Shown in pieces: positions 1 to 7,229 of a stretch of 10,504 nucleotides of DNA; the first letter of the stretch is position 1; each line of letters opens with the position of its first letter. The notes beneath the pieces were generated by a model. It worked only from the letters and a program-made list of their open reading frames with translations, was not told the DNA's origin and searched no databases. Source of the stretch: an uncultured Pseudomonadota bacterium (lineage in GTDB: Bacteria > Pseudomonadota > Alphaproteobacteria > Rs-D84); the NCBI GenBank assembly GCA_902776515.1, contig CACYQE010000027.1, forward strand, positions 1 through 10,504, given 5' to 3'. A program made the position numbers and the translations under genes.

Positions 1-303
1 TGTTATTATGCAATGGAACAATATGATAATGCGATAAAATATGGTCAAAAAGTATTAAATATGTTTAGTAAATCTGAACGGGCCGAAGCAGCTTATTACA
101 TGGGTAAATCTTATATGGGGAAAAACCAACCAGATATGGCGATTAAATTTTTCAAAAGAGCTATTGACGAATCAGGTTACTTACCAGAAGCAACAAGAAA
201 ATTGTATGTGGTTATATACGAAAGCTCTCTGGAAGAAGCCAAAAAAGCATGGGACGAATTGTTGCAACAACAAAAAGAATCACGAAAACAAGTCCAATAT
301 TAA
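1..303 (+). CDS. TPR-repeat protein, 5' end outside the window
   Basis: The reading frame is open from the first base (Cys-Tyr-Tyr-Ala before the first Met at base 13). That Met has no ribosome binding site, so the gene almost certainly begins upstream and only about 100 C-terminal residues are seen. The visible part has tetratricopeptide helices: a YDNAIKYGQKVL helix, then AAYYMGKSYMGKNQPDMAIKF, which fits the TPR pattern of small residues at fixed positions, then a charged Gln/Lys-rich tail (LLQQQKESRKQVQY). TPR units are protein-protein interaction scaffolds; the partner cannot be told. It resembles the secreted TPR gene at 7230-7730 (AYYMGKSYMGK against ACYTMGRAYMGQ), so the two are probably paralogs and this one may also be exported, although its N-terminus is not visible. 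It converges on pgk with a 12-bp gap and no evident terminator. Confidence 0.8.
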   Translation, partial: CYYAMEQYDNAIKYGQKVLNMFSKSERAEAAYYMGKSYMGKNQPDMAIKFFKRAIDESGYLPEATRKLYVVIYESSLEEAKKAWDELLQQQKESRKQVQY

Positions 304-315
304 TCTGACCGTAAT

Positions 316-1467
316 CTAATCCATTAATACACTGATTCCGGGTAATTCACGACCTTCTATAAATTCCAAAAATGCGCCACCACCAGTGGACACGTATGAA
401 ATTTCATTCATCACGCCACACGCATGTAATGCCGCAACCGTATCACCACCACCAACCACACTGACCATCCCGCGGCTTTTAGTATTTTCGGCAATTGCAT
501 TCGCAATCGCAAATGAACCGTACGACCATGTCGGCATCCATTCGGCCATACCAACCGTTCCATTCCAAATTACTGTTGCTGCACGACATATTTCCGCAAC
601 ATCACGTTCGGTGGTTTCAACCCCAGCATCAATGATTACATCGTTTGGTTTTATGTCGGACATTTTGCGATTTTCACGCACTGCATCGGGTTTAAATTCT
701 GATGCCACCCCCTTGTCCAAAGGAACCAAAACACGACAATTATTTTGTTTTGCGTATTCCAAAATTTCCAACGCATTTTCCTTCTGGTCCGTCTCATACA
801 ACGAATTTCCCACATTCGCACCCAACGCAAAATTAAACGTGGTTCCCAAGGCACCACCAATTATCAGTGTATCAGATAATTTTGCCAATGCACGCAACAC
901 ACCAATCTTGGTTGAAACTTTACTGCCCCCAACTATTGAAAGTAATGGGCGTTTTGGGTTTTGCATAACAGCGGTCAGATTTTCTATCTCTGATGTCAAC
1001 AACAACCCAGCATAAGAAGACAAAAATTTTGTGACACCAACGGTACTGGCATGGGCACGGTGCGAAACGGCAAAAGCATCGTTTACAAAAACATCAAAGC
1101 CGGTCGCTAACTTTTTTGAAAAATCCGAATCGTTTTCTTCTTCACCGGCATAGAACCGAACATTTTCCAGTAACACAACATCACCATCGTGCATTTCGGA
1201 CAAAAACGATTTAATCAAAGGCACGTGCATATATTCTGCAACCGGTCGCAGCGAATATTTCATATCCCGCACACCTTTTGGTCGCCCAAGATGTGCAACA
1301 ATGGCAACGCGTGCCCCTTTTTCTTTTAACAGATTTATTGTGGGCATACTTTGTTCGATTCTGAAAGCATCAGTGATTTTTCCATCAACAATTTGCACAT
1401 TAAAATCATCACGCAACAAAACATATTTGCCGCGTAAATCTAATCCATCAATAGTGCACAGTTTCAT
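316..1467 (-). CDS. pgk: Phosphoglycerate kinase
   Basis: Cytoplasmic glycolytic enzyme that transfers phosphate between 1,3-bisphosphoglycerate and ADP to give 3-phosphoglycerate and ATP. The 383 residues match the usual bacterial length (about 390). Visible family motifs: RDDFNV (19-24), AHLGRPKG (58-65), LLENVRF (99-105), FVNDAFAVSHRAHAS (127-141), VGGSKVSTKIGVL (179-191), the nucleotide-binding WNG (301-303), VVGGGDT (337-343) and STGGGAFLE (360-368). Some usually strict positions differ: RDDFNVQ for RVDFNVP, IIGGALGTTF where GGAMAxTF is common, and WNGTVGMAEW for WNGPMGVFE. Catalytic-type Arg, Lys and Gly residues remain, so it is probably active. The ATG is preceded by a strong AAAGGGG ribosome binding site. 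Only 33 bp separate it from the gene upstream (1501-2115), with no room for a promoter, so the two are probably co-transcribed. Confidence 0.96.
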   Translation of the reverse strand: MKLCTIDGLDLRGKYVLLRDDFNVQIVDGKITDAFRIEQSMPTINLLKEKGARVAIVAHLGRPKGVRDMKYSLRPVAEYMHVPLIKSFLSEMHDGDVVLLENVRFYAGEEENDSDFSKKLATGFDVFVNDAFAVSHRAHASTVGVTKFLSSYAGLLLTSEIENLTAVMQNPKRPLLSIVGGSKVSTKIGVLRALAKLSDTLIIGGALGTTFNFALGANVGNSLYETDQKENALEILEYAKQNNCRVLVPLDKGVASEFKPDAVRENRKMSDIKPNDVIIDAGVETTERDVAEICRAATVIWNGTVGMAEWMPTWSYGSFAIANAIAENTKSRGMVSVVGGGDTVAALHACGVMNEISYVSTGGGAFLEFIEGRELPGISVLMD

Positions 1468-1500
1468 ATTTTTCCCCTTTCCTTACTTTCCCGTCAATTA

Positions 1501-2115
1501 TTACAAACTGTGCGCGGTCATCATCATATATTGTTGAACCATCGGTGCAAATTTAATTGCCGCCCCAATAATCACAGGCACAGCCACAGCCAAATCAGGA
1601 ATATAAGTTTCTTTTACAAAATCGCTTGGCTCGTATGGTCTGTGTCTATTTGCAACCGTCATGACACCCTCAAAGAAGTCAAACGCGGTATATTCCCATT
1701 CATAAGCGTTCAATTCCGACCCCTGGATTGGTTTTTGCAAAAAATTGTTCCATTTTTCCATCACATCTTTGTATTCAAGATTTGTTTTCTTTATCACCCC
1801 ACATCCCTTGTTACGAACATTAAAAAGAAATGTGTGTACCGAATTAAAATTAGCGTTGCCAGTATAGTCAGGTGCCCTATCTTCAAAATTTGATTTTCTA
1901 ACACGAACCGCGGCACAAGTATAAGGTGTCCCATCACACAACCATCTTTCATAATAACGCAACATCACCGGCCCTAACGAGCAACCCTCTACTTCGTAAA
2001 AACCATAGTCAACATGTTTGTCGCCACCACCATTTTTTTCGGGTGTAAAAAGCAAAGTTGGGGTATATGATTTCTTATTTACCTTTTCCATTACTTGTGT
2101 AAATGTATGTGCCAT
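1501..2115 (-). CDS. Unrecognised 204-residue protein upstream of pgk
   Basis: I do not recognise this protein. The start chosen is the ATG at 2113-2115, preceded by GGGAAG a few bases upstream and by a promoter at 2137-2168. A longer in-frame version would run into rnhB and is unlikely. There is no signal peptide. Residues 1-165 are polar and rich in aromatic residues, with five Cys (45, 60, 67, 105 and one further within the Cys-Gly-Cys-like stretch around 105), and contain the segments GPVMLRYYERWLCDG and NAYEWEYTAFDFFEG. Residues 174-198 (from DLAVAVPVIIGAAIKF to the Met-rich QQYMMM) are hydrophobic and could be a single C-terminal membrane anchor or an amphipathic helix. It lies between rnhB and pgk, 49 bp from rnhB and 33 bp from pgk, and probably forms a two-gene transcript with pgk. 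No function is proposed. Confidence 0.75.
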   Translation of the reverse strand: MAHTFTQVMEKVNKKSYTPTLLFTPEKNGGGDKHVDYGFYEVEGCSLGPVMLRYYERWLCDGTPYTCAAVRVRKSNFEDRAPDYTGNANFNSVHTFLFNVRNKGCGVIKKTNLEYKDVMEKWNNFLQKPIQGSELNAYEWEYTAFDFFEGVMTVANRHRPYEPSDFVKETYIPDLAVAVPVIIGAAIKFAPMVQQYMMMTAHSL

Positions 2116-2136
2116 AATCTTCCCTTTTTTGTTATG

Positions 2137-2168
2137 ATTATAGTACATTTTTTCACACAAAAAGTCAA
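2137..2168 (-). promoter_or_regulatory. Promoter for the 204-residue gene and pgk
   Basis: Reading leftwards on the minus strand, TTGACT (2168-2163) is followed after 17 bp by TACTAT (2145-2140). The perfect TATAAT at 2142-2137 overlaps it but lies 20 bp from the -35. The -35 overlaps the last codons of rnhB. A short leader then reaches GGGAAG and the ATG at 2115. This looks like a housekeeping sigma70-type promoter that separates pgk expression from the nrdR operon. Confidence 0.6.
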
Positions 2169-2785
2169 GAATTTTCGCCGGATTCCAGGGCTTTTTTGAC
2201 CGGTCCGAATGTTTTCCGATAATGTTCATTTATACCATATTTTTCGATTGCACGCAAATGTTCTGCGGTGGGATAACCCGCATTTTTATCCCACGCATAT
2301 TGCGGAAATTGTAACGCCAAATCGTGCATAATTTTATCACGTGTTTCCTTGGCAACAATTGATGCCGCCGCAATAGAAAGTGATTTTGCATCACCTTTGA
2401 CAACCGCCAATCCATCAAGATTTTTTGGCACACGATTTCCATCAAACAAACAAACATCTGGCTTTGATTTTAATCCTTGAACAGCACGTTCCATCGCACG
2501 CATTGATGCCCACAGAATATTTAATTCATCTATCTCGGCTGGACTGCACTGCCCTACCGCCCAAACAGTATTTTTTATAATCCAATCGTATGCAATCGCC
2601 CTTTGGTGCGGGGACATTTTTTTAGAATCCCGAATCACAACCGGAATTTCGATATCACGGTTCGGAAAAATTACCGCCGCCGCAACCACCGGCCCACATA
2701 ACGGTCCACGTCCGGCCTCGTCAACACCGGCAACCAATTTATTGCCATAATCTTTTTCAATGGAAAAATCAGGCACACATATCAT
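2165..2785 (-). CDS. rnhB: Ribonuclease HII
   Basis: Cleaves the RNA strand of RNA/DNA hybrids and removes single ribonucleotides misincorporated in DNA; acts in the cytoplasm on the chromosome. The signature LVAGVDEAGRGPLCGPVVAA (17-36) holds catalytic Asp22 and Glu23. Further acidic active-site residues are in CLFDGN (Asp115) and VKGDAKS (Asp132), followed by the typical AAASIVAKETRD stretch. The 206 residues are normal for the family. Two starts are possible. The ATG at 2783-2785 lies one base after the upstream gene's TAA, the same arrangement as at the nrdR/transglycosylase junction, and I prefer it. A GTG at 2795-2797 would add four residues and overlap the upstream gene. Neither has a clear ribosome binding site, which fits translational coupling. 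rnhB lying near ccrM is, as I recall, common in Alphaproteobacteria. Confidence 0.95.
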   Translation of the reverse strand: MICVPDFSIEKDYGNKLVAGVDEAGRGPLCGPVVAAAVIFPNRDIEIPVVIRDSKKMSPHQRAIAYDWIIKNTVWAVGQCSPAEIDELNILWASMRAMERAVQGLKSKPDVCLFDGNRVPKNLDGLAVVKGDAKSLSIAAASIVAKETRDKIMHDLALQFPQYAWDKNAGYPTAEHLRAIEKYGINEHYRKTFGPVKKALESGENS

Positions 2786-2786
2786 A

Positions 2787-4520
2787 TTAAATTTCACGTC
2801 GATTGTTCAGATTTTCACGAACATATTCATCTTCGCTGTTATACATAGGCCATTCTGAATCCGCCATAACTTTTAACGTGGTAAGTGGTTGCCCCAATTT
2901 TGCACGATACAACCACAAGTTCGCCATTACACGTTTAATATAACCCCGTGTTTCGTACGCAGGAAAACTTTCAATGTATAACAATGGGTCATAGGTATTA
3001 AAAGACTTTTCAAATTTGACCAACGACCCCATACCAGCATTATATGCAATCAGCATCTTGATAATATTATTATTAATATTTGGGTGCATTAGCAAATCAA
3101 CAATATACTGTTGCCCCAAAAACATATTGTGTTCAGGATTAGACATATCAATATCAGACATTTTTACCTTGTTTGCACGTGCAACACGTTTTGCTGTACT
3201 GGGCATAATCTGCATCAAACCATTTGCACCCGCATTAGATTTAACATTTGTTCTGAACCCACTTTCTTGCTTTGTAATAGCCAACAATAACGCCCTGTCT
3301 ATTGACCAGCCACCCATTGGTTCCCAATCGGGCAATGGATATTGGGCCGAATAAATTACATCGTCATCAATTTCCAATATTCCCCTGTCTTGGATAATCC
3401 CAGATGCCAAAATAGCAACCCGTGGCAACCCATATTTGGTTGCAACCGAATCAATAGCGTGCAACGTTCTGTCGGATACCTTGGGGGTTAACATATATTT
3501 AAGATATTGTTCCGCACGTTCTTTACGGTTAATTTGCAACAACGCCAACGCAATTTTTCCATATTTGTTTTTTCGTATTTCTTCAATATCATCTTCGGTC
3601 AATTCTTGTTCAAAAAATTCGTATTCTGGCACATTGCCAAGCATAGTCGATGCCAATGCACCATAAAAAGCCATAGGATGTGTTGCCGCTATTTTCCAAT
3701 AATCGCGTGCAGTATCGGAATTTCCATAGGCATCTGCGGCCCGACCCGCCCAAAAAGCAGCCTCGGTCTTTCGGGCATTATTTATTTGCTTTAATTTCAA
3801 AATTCCGCTGAAATATTTTTCACTTTCTTCAAACTTTTCTTCTTTGAAATATAATAAACCCATCGTCCACAATCCGTATTCGGATTCTGCATCTGATGAA
3901 ACGAAACCCCATTTTTTTGCTAATTCATATTCACCATTTGTATAATACACATACGCCAAACGGCCGGACAGCCGACCATAATCCGATTCGGATAATTTGT
4001 TTTTAAATGATTTGTCTTCCAATATCCTTCGTGCGACTTTTGTACTGCCACTACGAATCGCTTTTTTAAATTTTTTTATGTTTTTTTCAACAGCCCCAGA
4101 ATATTGTTTTGCAGTCCAAGTTTCAGATTGCACAGATTCAATTGATAAACCACCTGTTAACATATTTGGAACCTTGGCCGATTGCACAGAAACTTTTTTT
4201 AATTTAGATAATTTTTCCATACGTGCGGCCCCCGGCATATCGTTATACTTTTTCATCCATGCCGCAACCTCGACACCTTTGGTATGATAATACTTAGAAA
4301 AATAGCGTTGATATAAAACCTCGTTCATCAATATCGGACTTTCCAATTGATGTTCTAATTTCTGGGCGGCTGTCAGTTTATCGGCATCTTGGAGCATAAA
4401 AATTTGTGTATATAAATTTTCATCACCATCAGATAAAACATCAATATCCGCAGCGGCGAAAACGCCCACAGGCAACAAAGTCGCAAAAAGACATAATATT
4501 ACTTTTCTCATTTTTTTCAT
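2787..4520 (-). CDS. Secreted soluble lytic murein transglycosylase (Slt70-like)
   Basis: Cleaves the glycan strands of peptidoglycan in the periplasm, leaving 1,6-anhydro ends; used in wall turnover and recycling. The start is the ATG at 4518-4520, one base after the nrdR TGA, which gives a clean signal peptide (MKKMRKVILCLFATLLPVGVF, cut near Ala-23). A farther upstream ATG would put 15 polar residues in front of it. Residues 140-380 form an alpha-helical superhelix with TPR-like repeats, as in Slt70 (for example EYGLWTMGLLYFKEEKFEESEKYF split over 214-237). The C-terminal SLT domain spans about 400-545: catalytic Glu419 in ITKQESGF, GANGLMQIMPSTA (431-443), NMFLGQQYIVDLL (465-477), IAYNAGMGSL (491-500) and FPAYETRGYIKRVM (519-532). 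The 577 residues are close to other alphaproteobacterial Slt proteins. Middle gene of the coupled nrdR operon. Confidence 0.93.
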   Translation of the reverse strand: MKKMRKVILCLFATLLPVGVFAAADIDVLSDGDENLYTQIFMLQDADKLTAAQKLEHQLESPILMNEVLYQRYFSKYYHTKGVEVAAWMKKYNDMPGAARMEKLSKLKKVSVQSAKVPNMLTGGLSIESVQSETWTAKQYSGAVEKNIKKFKKAIRSGSTKVARRILEDKSFKNKLSESDYGRLSGRLAYVYYTNGEYELAKKWGFVSSDAESEYGLWTMGLLYFKEEKFEESEKYFSGILKLKQINNARKTEAAFWAGRAADAYGNSDTARDYWKIAATHPMAFYGALASTMLGNVPEYEFFEQELTEDDIEEIRKNKYGKIALALLQINRKERAEQYLKYMLTPKVSDRTLHAIDSVATKYGLPRVAILASGIIQDRGILEIDDDVIYSAQYPLPDWEPMGGWSIDRALLLAITKQESGFRTNVKSNAGANGLMQIMPSTAKRVARANKVKMSDIDMSNPEHNMFLGQQYIVDLLMHPNINNNIIKMLIAYNAGMGSLVKFEKSFNTYDPLLYIESFPAYETRGYIKRVMANLWLYRAKLGQPLTTLKVMADSEWPMYNSEDEYVRENLNNRREI

Positions 4521-4521
4521 A

Positions 4522-5022
4522 TCAGAATAATGAAGTCTTGGGTAACCTGCACACAAGTTTATCATCTGTGACTTCGGGGATTGTATCTATAATTTTTTTA
4601 AAATCAGAAATTTTAGAAAACTTGCGATACACGGAAACAAAACGTATAAACGAAATAGGATCCAAATTTAATAAAGAATCAGAAACCATTTCACCAACCT
4701 GGGCACTGGTAACCGTATCATCGACATTTTCCGTTTCCAATCTGCGTTGAATAGATGCGACCAAACGTTCAATTTGTTCGTCACCAACATCACGATTATG
4801 GCAAGCCAACTTTATACTGCGGCGTAATTTATCACGATCAAAAGGTTCTGTTTTGCCGCTGTTTTTACGAACAACCAAATCACGCATTTGAACACGTTCC
4901 ACAGTCGTAAATTTTGCACCACACTGATTACAGACCCGACGACGGCGAATTGTCGCAGTTTCTAAATCAGGTCGAGAATCAGCCACGCGGCTATCTGCAT
5001 AATTACAATATGGACATCTCAT
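4522..5022 (-). CDS. nrdR: Transcriptional repressor NrdR
   Basis: Nucleotide-sensing repressor of ribonucleotide reductase genes; it binds NrdR boxes at nrd promoters when dATP is high. An N-terminal zinc ribbon uses Cys3 and Cys6 (MRCPYCNY) and Cys31 and Cys34 (VCNQCGAKFTT), with the DNA-binding Arg-rich ATIRRRRV between them. An ATP-cone domain follows from about residue 48 (LVVRKNSGKTEPFDRDKLRRSI) to the conserved FIRFVSVYRKFSKISDF near 125-141. The 166 residues are slightly longer than the usual 150-160 because of a short C-terminal tail (VCRLPKTSLF). It is the first gene of a coupled minus-strand operon (TGA, one base, then the ATG of the transglycosylase) and is divergent from ccrM. 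I saw no convincing NrdR box in the 159-bp upstream gap, and no reductase gene lies in the window. Confidence 0.96.
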   Translation of the reverse strand: MRCPYCNYADSRVADSRPDLETATIRRRRVCNQCGAKFTTVERVQMRDLVVRKNSGKTEPFDRDKLRRSIKLACHNRDVGDEQIERLVASIQRRLETENVDDTVTSAQVGEMVSDSLLNLDPISFIRFVSVYRKFSKISDFKKIIDTIPEVTDDKLVCRLPKTSLF

Positions 5023-5029
5023 ACCCGAT

Positions 5030-5058
5030 AATTTAGCAATCTATTCTCTGCGTGTAAA
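5030..5058 (-). promoter_or_regulatory. Possible nrdR promoter, near-leaderless
   Basis: On the minus strand TTTACA (5058-5053) is 17 bp from TAAATT (5035-5030), matching the sigma70 consensus at 5/6 and 4/6. Transcription would then start within a base or two of the nrdR ATG, giving a leaderless or nearly leaderless message. This fits the absence of a good ribosome binding site (only CGGGT precedes the ATG). A small inverted repeat, TCTGC-7 nt-GCAGA (5047-5063), overlaps the -35 and could be an operator, though it is short enough to arise by chance. Confidence 0.35.
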
Positions 5059-5153
5059 GCAGAATTTATTTTCAAAAAAATGATATTTTTATAAAAATCA
5101 AGTCCTTTTTTTACTTTTCGACACTTGCACCCAAAAAAAACACCCCTGAAATA

Positions 5154-5162
5154 TGGTATAAT
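5154..5162 (+). promoter_or_regulatory. Extended -10 promoter of ccrM
   Basis: TGGTATAAT is a perfect extended -10 element (TGnTATAAT). At a 17-bp spacing the -35 position is an A tract, so recognition would depend on the extended -10; TTGCAC at 5125-5130 is 26 bp away, too far. Transcription starting near 5169 leaves a 12-13 nt leader containing the GAGAGAG ribosome binding site. No CtrA-type TTAA-N7-TTAA box is visible here, unlike the classic Caulobacter ccrM promoter. Confidence 0.6.
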
Positions 5163-5181
5163 CAGTTTGACGAGAGAGATT

Positions 5182-6282
5182 ATGGATAAATATCTGAACA
5201 AGATTTTATTAGGCGATTGTATTGAATTGATGCGTGGCATCCCAGATGGTTCTGTTGATGCAGTGTTTGCTGATTCTCCGTATAATCTGCAACTTGGTCA
5301 AAAAACTCTTTATCGTCCCGAAGATCAAACAGCGGCACGTGCGGTTCGTGATACGTGGGATGCGTTTGAATCCAATTCTGAATACGACAATTTTACGCGT
5401 GCTTGGTTATCTGAATGTAAACGCGTTTTGCGTCCTGATGGTGCAATGTGGGTAATTGGAACGTATCACAATATTTTCCGTGTTGGTGCAATACTCCAAG
5501 ATTTAGGCTTTTGGATATTAAATGATATTGTGTGGGTAAAAACGAATCCTATGCCAAATTTCCGCGGAACACGTTTTACAAACGCACACGAAACATTAAT
5601 TTGGGCAACACCGACCAAGACCGGGAAATACACATTTAATTACGAAACAATGAAAAAGTTAAACGGCGGTAAACAGATGCGTTCCGACTGGGATATGAAT
5701 ATCTGTCTGGGCGAAGAACGTTTAAAGGGTGCCGATGGAAAAAGTTTACATAACACACAAAAGCCAATGGATTTGTTACGCCGTGTGATTTTGGCATCTA
5801 CGAAACCCGGCGACATTATTTTGGACCCATTCGTTGGCAGTGGCACAACGGCCGCAACTGCACGCGAATTAGGCCGTCAATTTATCGGTATTGACCGTGA
5901 AGAAACATACGTTAATGCGGCACGCGAACGCGTTAATAACGTAACGCCAATTGATTTATCAAACATTGAAGTTTCTGCACCGAAACGTGACGAAGTTCGT
6001 GTCGCATTTCGTGAACTTATTGATGCCGGTTTGTTATACGTTGGTCAAACGTTGGTCAGTCCACGTGGTGAACGCGTTATGATTTCGTCTGATGGTAACC
6101 TGGTCCACAGTTTGTATGGCAAGGCATCCATCCATATTATGGCCGCACGTATCCAACATTGCACGAATTATAATGGTTGGGATTATTGGTCCGCGGAAAA
6201 ACGCGATGGAACACTGGTTTCAATTGATGAATTAAGAAAATATGTTCGCAACATAAAAACAGGTATCAAGAAAGCAGCATAA
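5182..6282 (+). CDS. ccrM: CcrM-type adenine-N6 DNA methyltransferase (GANTC)
   Basis: Beta-class cell-cycle DNA methyltransferase that transfers methyl from S-adenosylmethionine to the adenine of GANTC, usually late in replication in Alphaproteobacteria. Start ATG at 5182, with GAGAGAG just upstream; an in-frame upstream ATG at 5125 lies before the promoter -10 and is rejected. Catalytic motif IV is at 31-34 in FADSPYNLQLG. CcrM hallmark stretches follow: WVIGTYHNIFRVG (90-102), LGFWILNDIVW (108-118), NPMPNFRGTRF and NAHETLIWA (122-142). NTQKP (191-195) and the SAM-binding DPFVGSGTT (215-223) come next. Residues 270-350 match the C-terminal DNA-recognition extension of CcrM (DAGLLYVGQTLVSPRGERV, then NYNGWDYWSAEK). 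The 366 residues match the family (about 360). Oddities: motif IV reads DSPY rather than DPPY, and HPTQKP is HNTQKP. It is a solitary methyltransferase with no restriction gene beside it. Confidence 0.95.
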   Translation: MDKYLNKILLGDCIELMRGIPDGSVDAVFADSPYNLQLGQKTLYRPEDQTAARAVRDTWDAFESNSEYDNFTRAWLSECKRVLRPDGAMWVIGTYHNIFRVGAILQDLGFWILNDIVWVKTNPMPNFRGTRFTNAHETLIWATPTKTGKYTFNYETMKKLNGGKQMRSDWDMNICLGEERLKGADGKSLHNTQKPMDLLRRVILASTKPGDIILDPFVGSGTTAATARELGRQFIGIDREETYVNAARERVNNVTPIDLSNIEVSAPKRDEVRVAFRELIDAGLLYVGQTLVSPRGERVMISSDGNLVHSLYGKASIHIMAARIQHCTNYNGWDYWSAEKRDGTLVSIDELRKYVRNIKTGIKKAA

Positions 6283-6303
6283 ACAAAATTTTGTTCTCCT
6301 AGT

Positions 6304-6332
6304 AAAAAACCGCCGAAACAGCGGTTTTTTTC
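6304..6332 (+). terminator. Intrinsic terminator after ccrM
   Basis: AAAAAACCGC (6304-6313), a 7-nt loop and GCGGTTTTTT (6321-6330) form a perfect 10-bp stem that runs into a T tract, 21 bp after the ccrM stop. The A and T arms mean it could work in both directions. A 14-bp palindrome AACAAAATTTTGTT (6282-6295) begins on the last base of the stop codon, and its significance is unclear. Confidence 0.9.
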
Positions 6333-6353
6333 TTTGTTTTATAAAAATAGTAG

Positions 6354-6382
6354 TTGTTTTGGAACAGACATCAGGCTAGAAT
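6354..6382 (+). promoter_or_regulatory. Promoter of the cysteine-rich secreted protein gene
   Basis: TTGTTT (6354-6359) and TAGAAT (6377-6382) are separated by exactly 17 bp, matching the sigma70 consensus at 4/6 and 5/6. Transcription would start near 6389, leaving a leader of about 20 nt with GAAAGGAAA before the ATG at 6409. Confidence 0.5.
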
Positions 6383-6408
6383 TTATTCCGATTGAAAGGA
6401 AATAAAAA

Positions 6409-7200
6409 ATGAAAAAATATTGTTTTTTTGTTGTTGCGGGACTGGTCTGTTTTGATGTTTTTGCCAATACATGCCCACTTAATGAAAAGCGTTTTGTGTC
6501 TTTGCAAAATAACAAAGTCAAAGCACCACAATATGATAAAGCCAACCATTTGTTAATTGATGACAAAACCGAATGGAAAATGACAACCAAGTTTTCAAAC
6601 GATGTTGTTGCGTCGGGTGTGTCACAATGTTTTGATGTTGACGATGTTAATGAACTAAATAATGCCGCCCAGGGACATTTTTGTTGGTGCAAAGTTTTAT
6701 TTATGGATGGATACGATGTAAATGCAGAATGGAAACGTGTTGAAAAATATACAAAACACAAATACCGACCACATAAACAAGATGCCCAGGAAACAATAGA
6801 GCATGAACAACAAATTGCAGAACAAGAAAATATAAAAGATTGTTGGACAGGTTGTGCAAAACGTTGTTTGGAAAATCTGGATACGCTGGCCACAAAAATC
6901 AAATCTTTTGGTGTATGTGATAAACCGTTATATAAAGATTCTGATATACGATGTGTGATAAACGATTCTTTTGTCAGAATAAGAAATATATCGGTTTTTG
7001 ATGACGTTGCCCAATTAGAGATGGATAAAAATCACAATTGGATTTTGCTTAACCCGCAAGATTCCAAGTCAAATGAAAAAAATTTCATCGGTATGTATAA
7101 TGGCAACGAATTACATTTGAAAATTGTTTCAGATGGCGACAAAGTCATGTACAAAACCAAGGTCAACACATATTCATTTCAAAATTGTGACAAATTGTAA
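6409..7200 (+). CDS. Secreted cysteine-rich protein of unknown function
   Basis: I do not recognise this family. A strong ribosome binding site (GAAAGGAAA) precedes the ATG. Residues 1-19 (MKKYCFFVVAGLVCFDVFA) form a signal peptide, with cleavage likely after Ala19, so the 244-residue mature protein is exported. The mature part has ten Cys (22, 74, 92, 94, 145, 149, 153, 170, 182, 260), an even number that suits disulfide bonding in the periplasm or outside the cell. They cluster as FCWCK (91-95) and CWTGCAKRC (145-153). Residues 126-143 (AQETIEHEQQIAEQENIK) are a short charged helix, possibly coiled coil, between two cysteine-rich parts. The C-terminal third (VMYKTKVNTYSFQNC) looks like beta strands. 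It is monocistronic, between the ccrM terminator and a convergent TPR gene 29 bp away. No catalytic motif is evident. Confidence 0.8.
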   Translation: MKKYCFFVVAGLVCFDVFANTCPLNEKRFVSLQNNKVKAPQYDKANHLLIDDKTEWKMTTKFSNDVVASGVSQCFDVDDVNELNNAAQGHFCWCKVLFMDGYDVNAEWKRVEKYTKHKYRPHKQDAQETIEHEQQIAEQENIKDCWTGCAKRCLENLDTLATKIKSFGVCDKPLYKDSDIRCVINDSFVRIRNISVFDDVAQLEMDKNHNWILLNPQDSKSNEKNFIGMYNGNELHLKIVSDGDKVMYKTKVNTYSFQNCDKL

Positions 7201-7229
7201 AACGCTCTGTTCCCAAACAAACAATGTTT

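Noticed and set aside
386..1015. 209-codon open frame on the plus strand
   Set aside because: It lies entirely antisense to pgk, has a Ser/Pro/Thr-rich composition typical of a shadow frame, and matches no family; pgk is unmistakable on the other strand.
5125..5181. Longer ccrM starting at an upstream ATG
   Set aside because: That ATG lies upstream of the extended -10 element (5154-5162), so it would not be on the transcript. The ATG at 5182 has a good ribosome binding site and matches the usual CcrM N-terminus.
5023..5181. CtrA or NrdR operator in the nrdR-ccrM divergent region
   Set aside because: No TTAA-N7-TTAA and no convincing NrdR-box pair could be found by eye.
6339..6902. 187-codon minus-strand frame opposite the secreted cysteine-rich gene
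   Set aside because: Antisense shadow rich in Ser, Phe and Cys. The plus-strand gene has a promoter, a strong ribosome binding site and a signal peptide.
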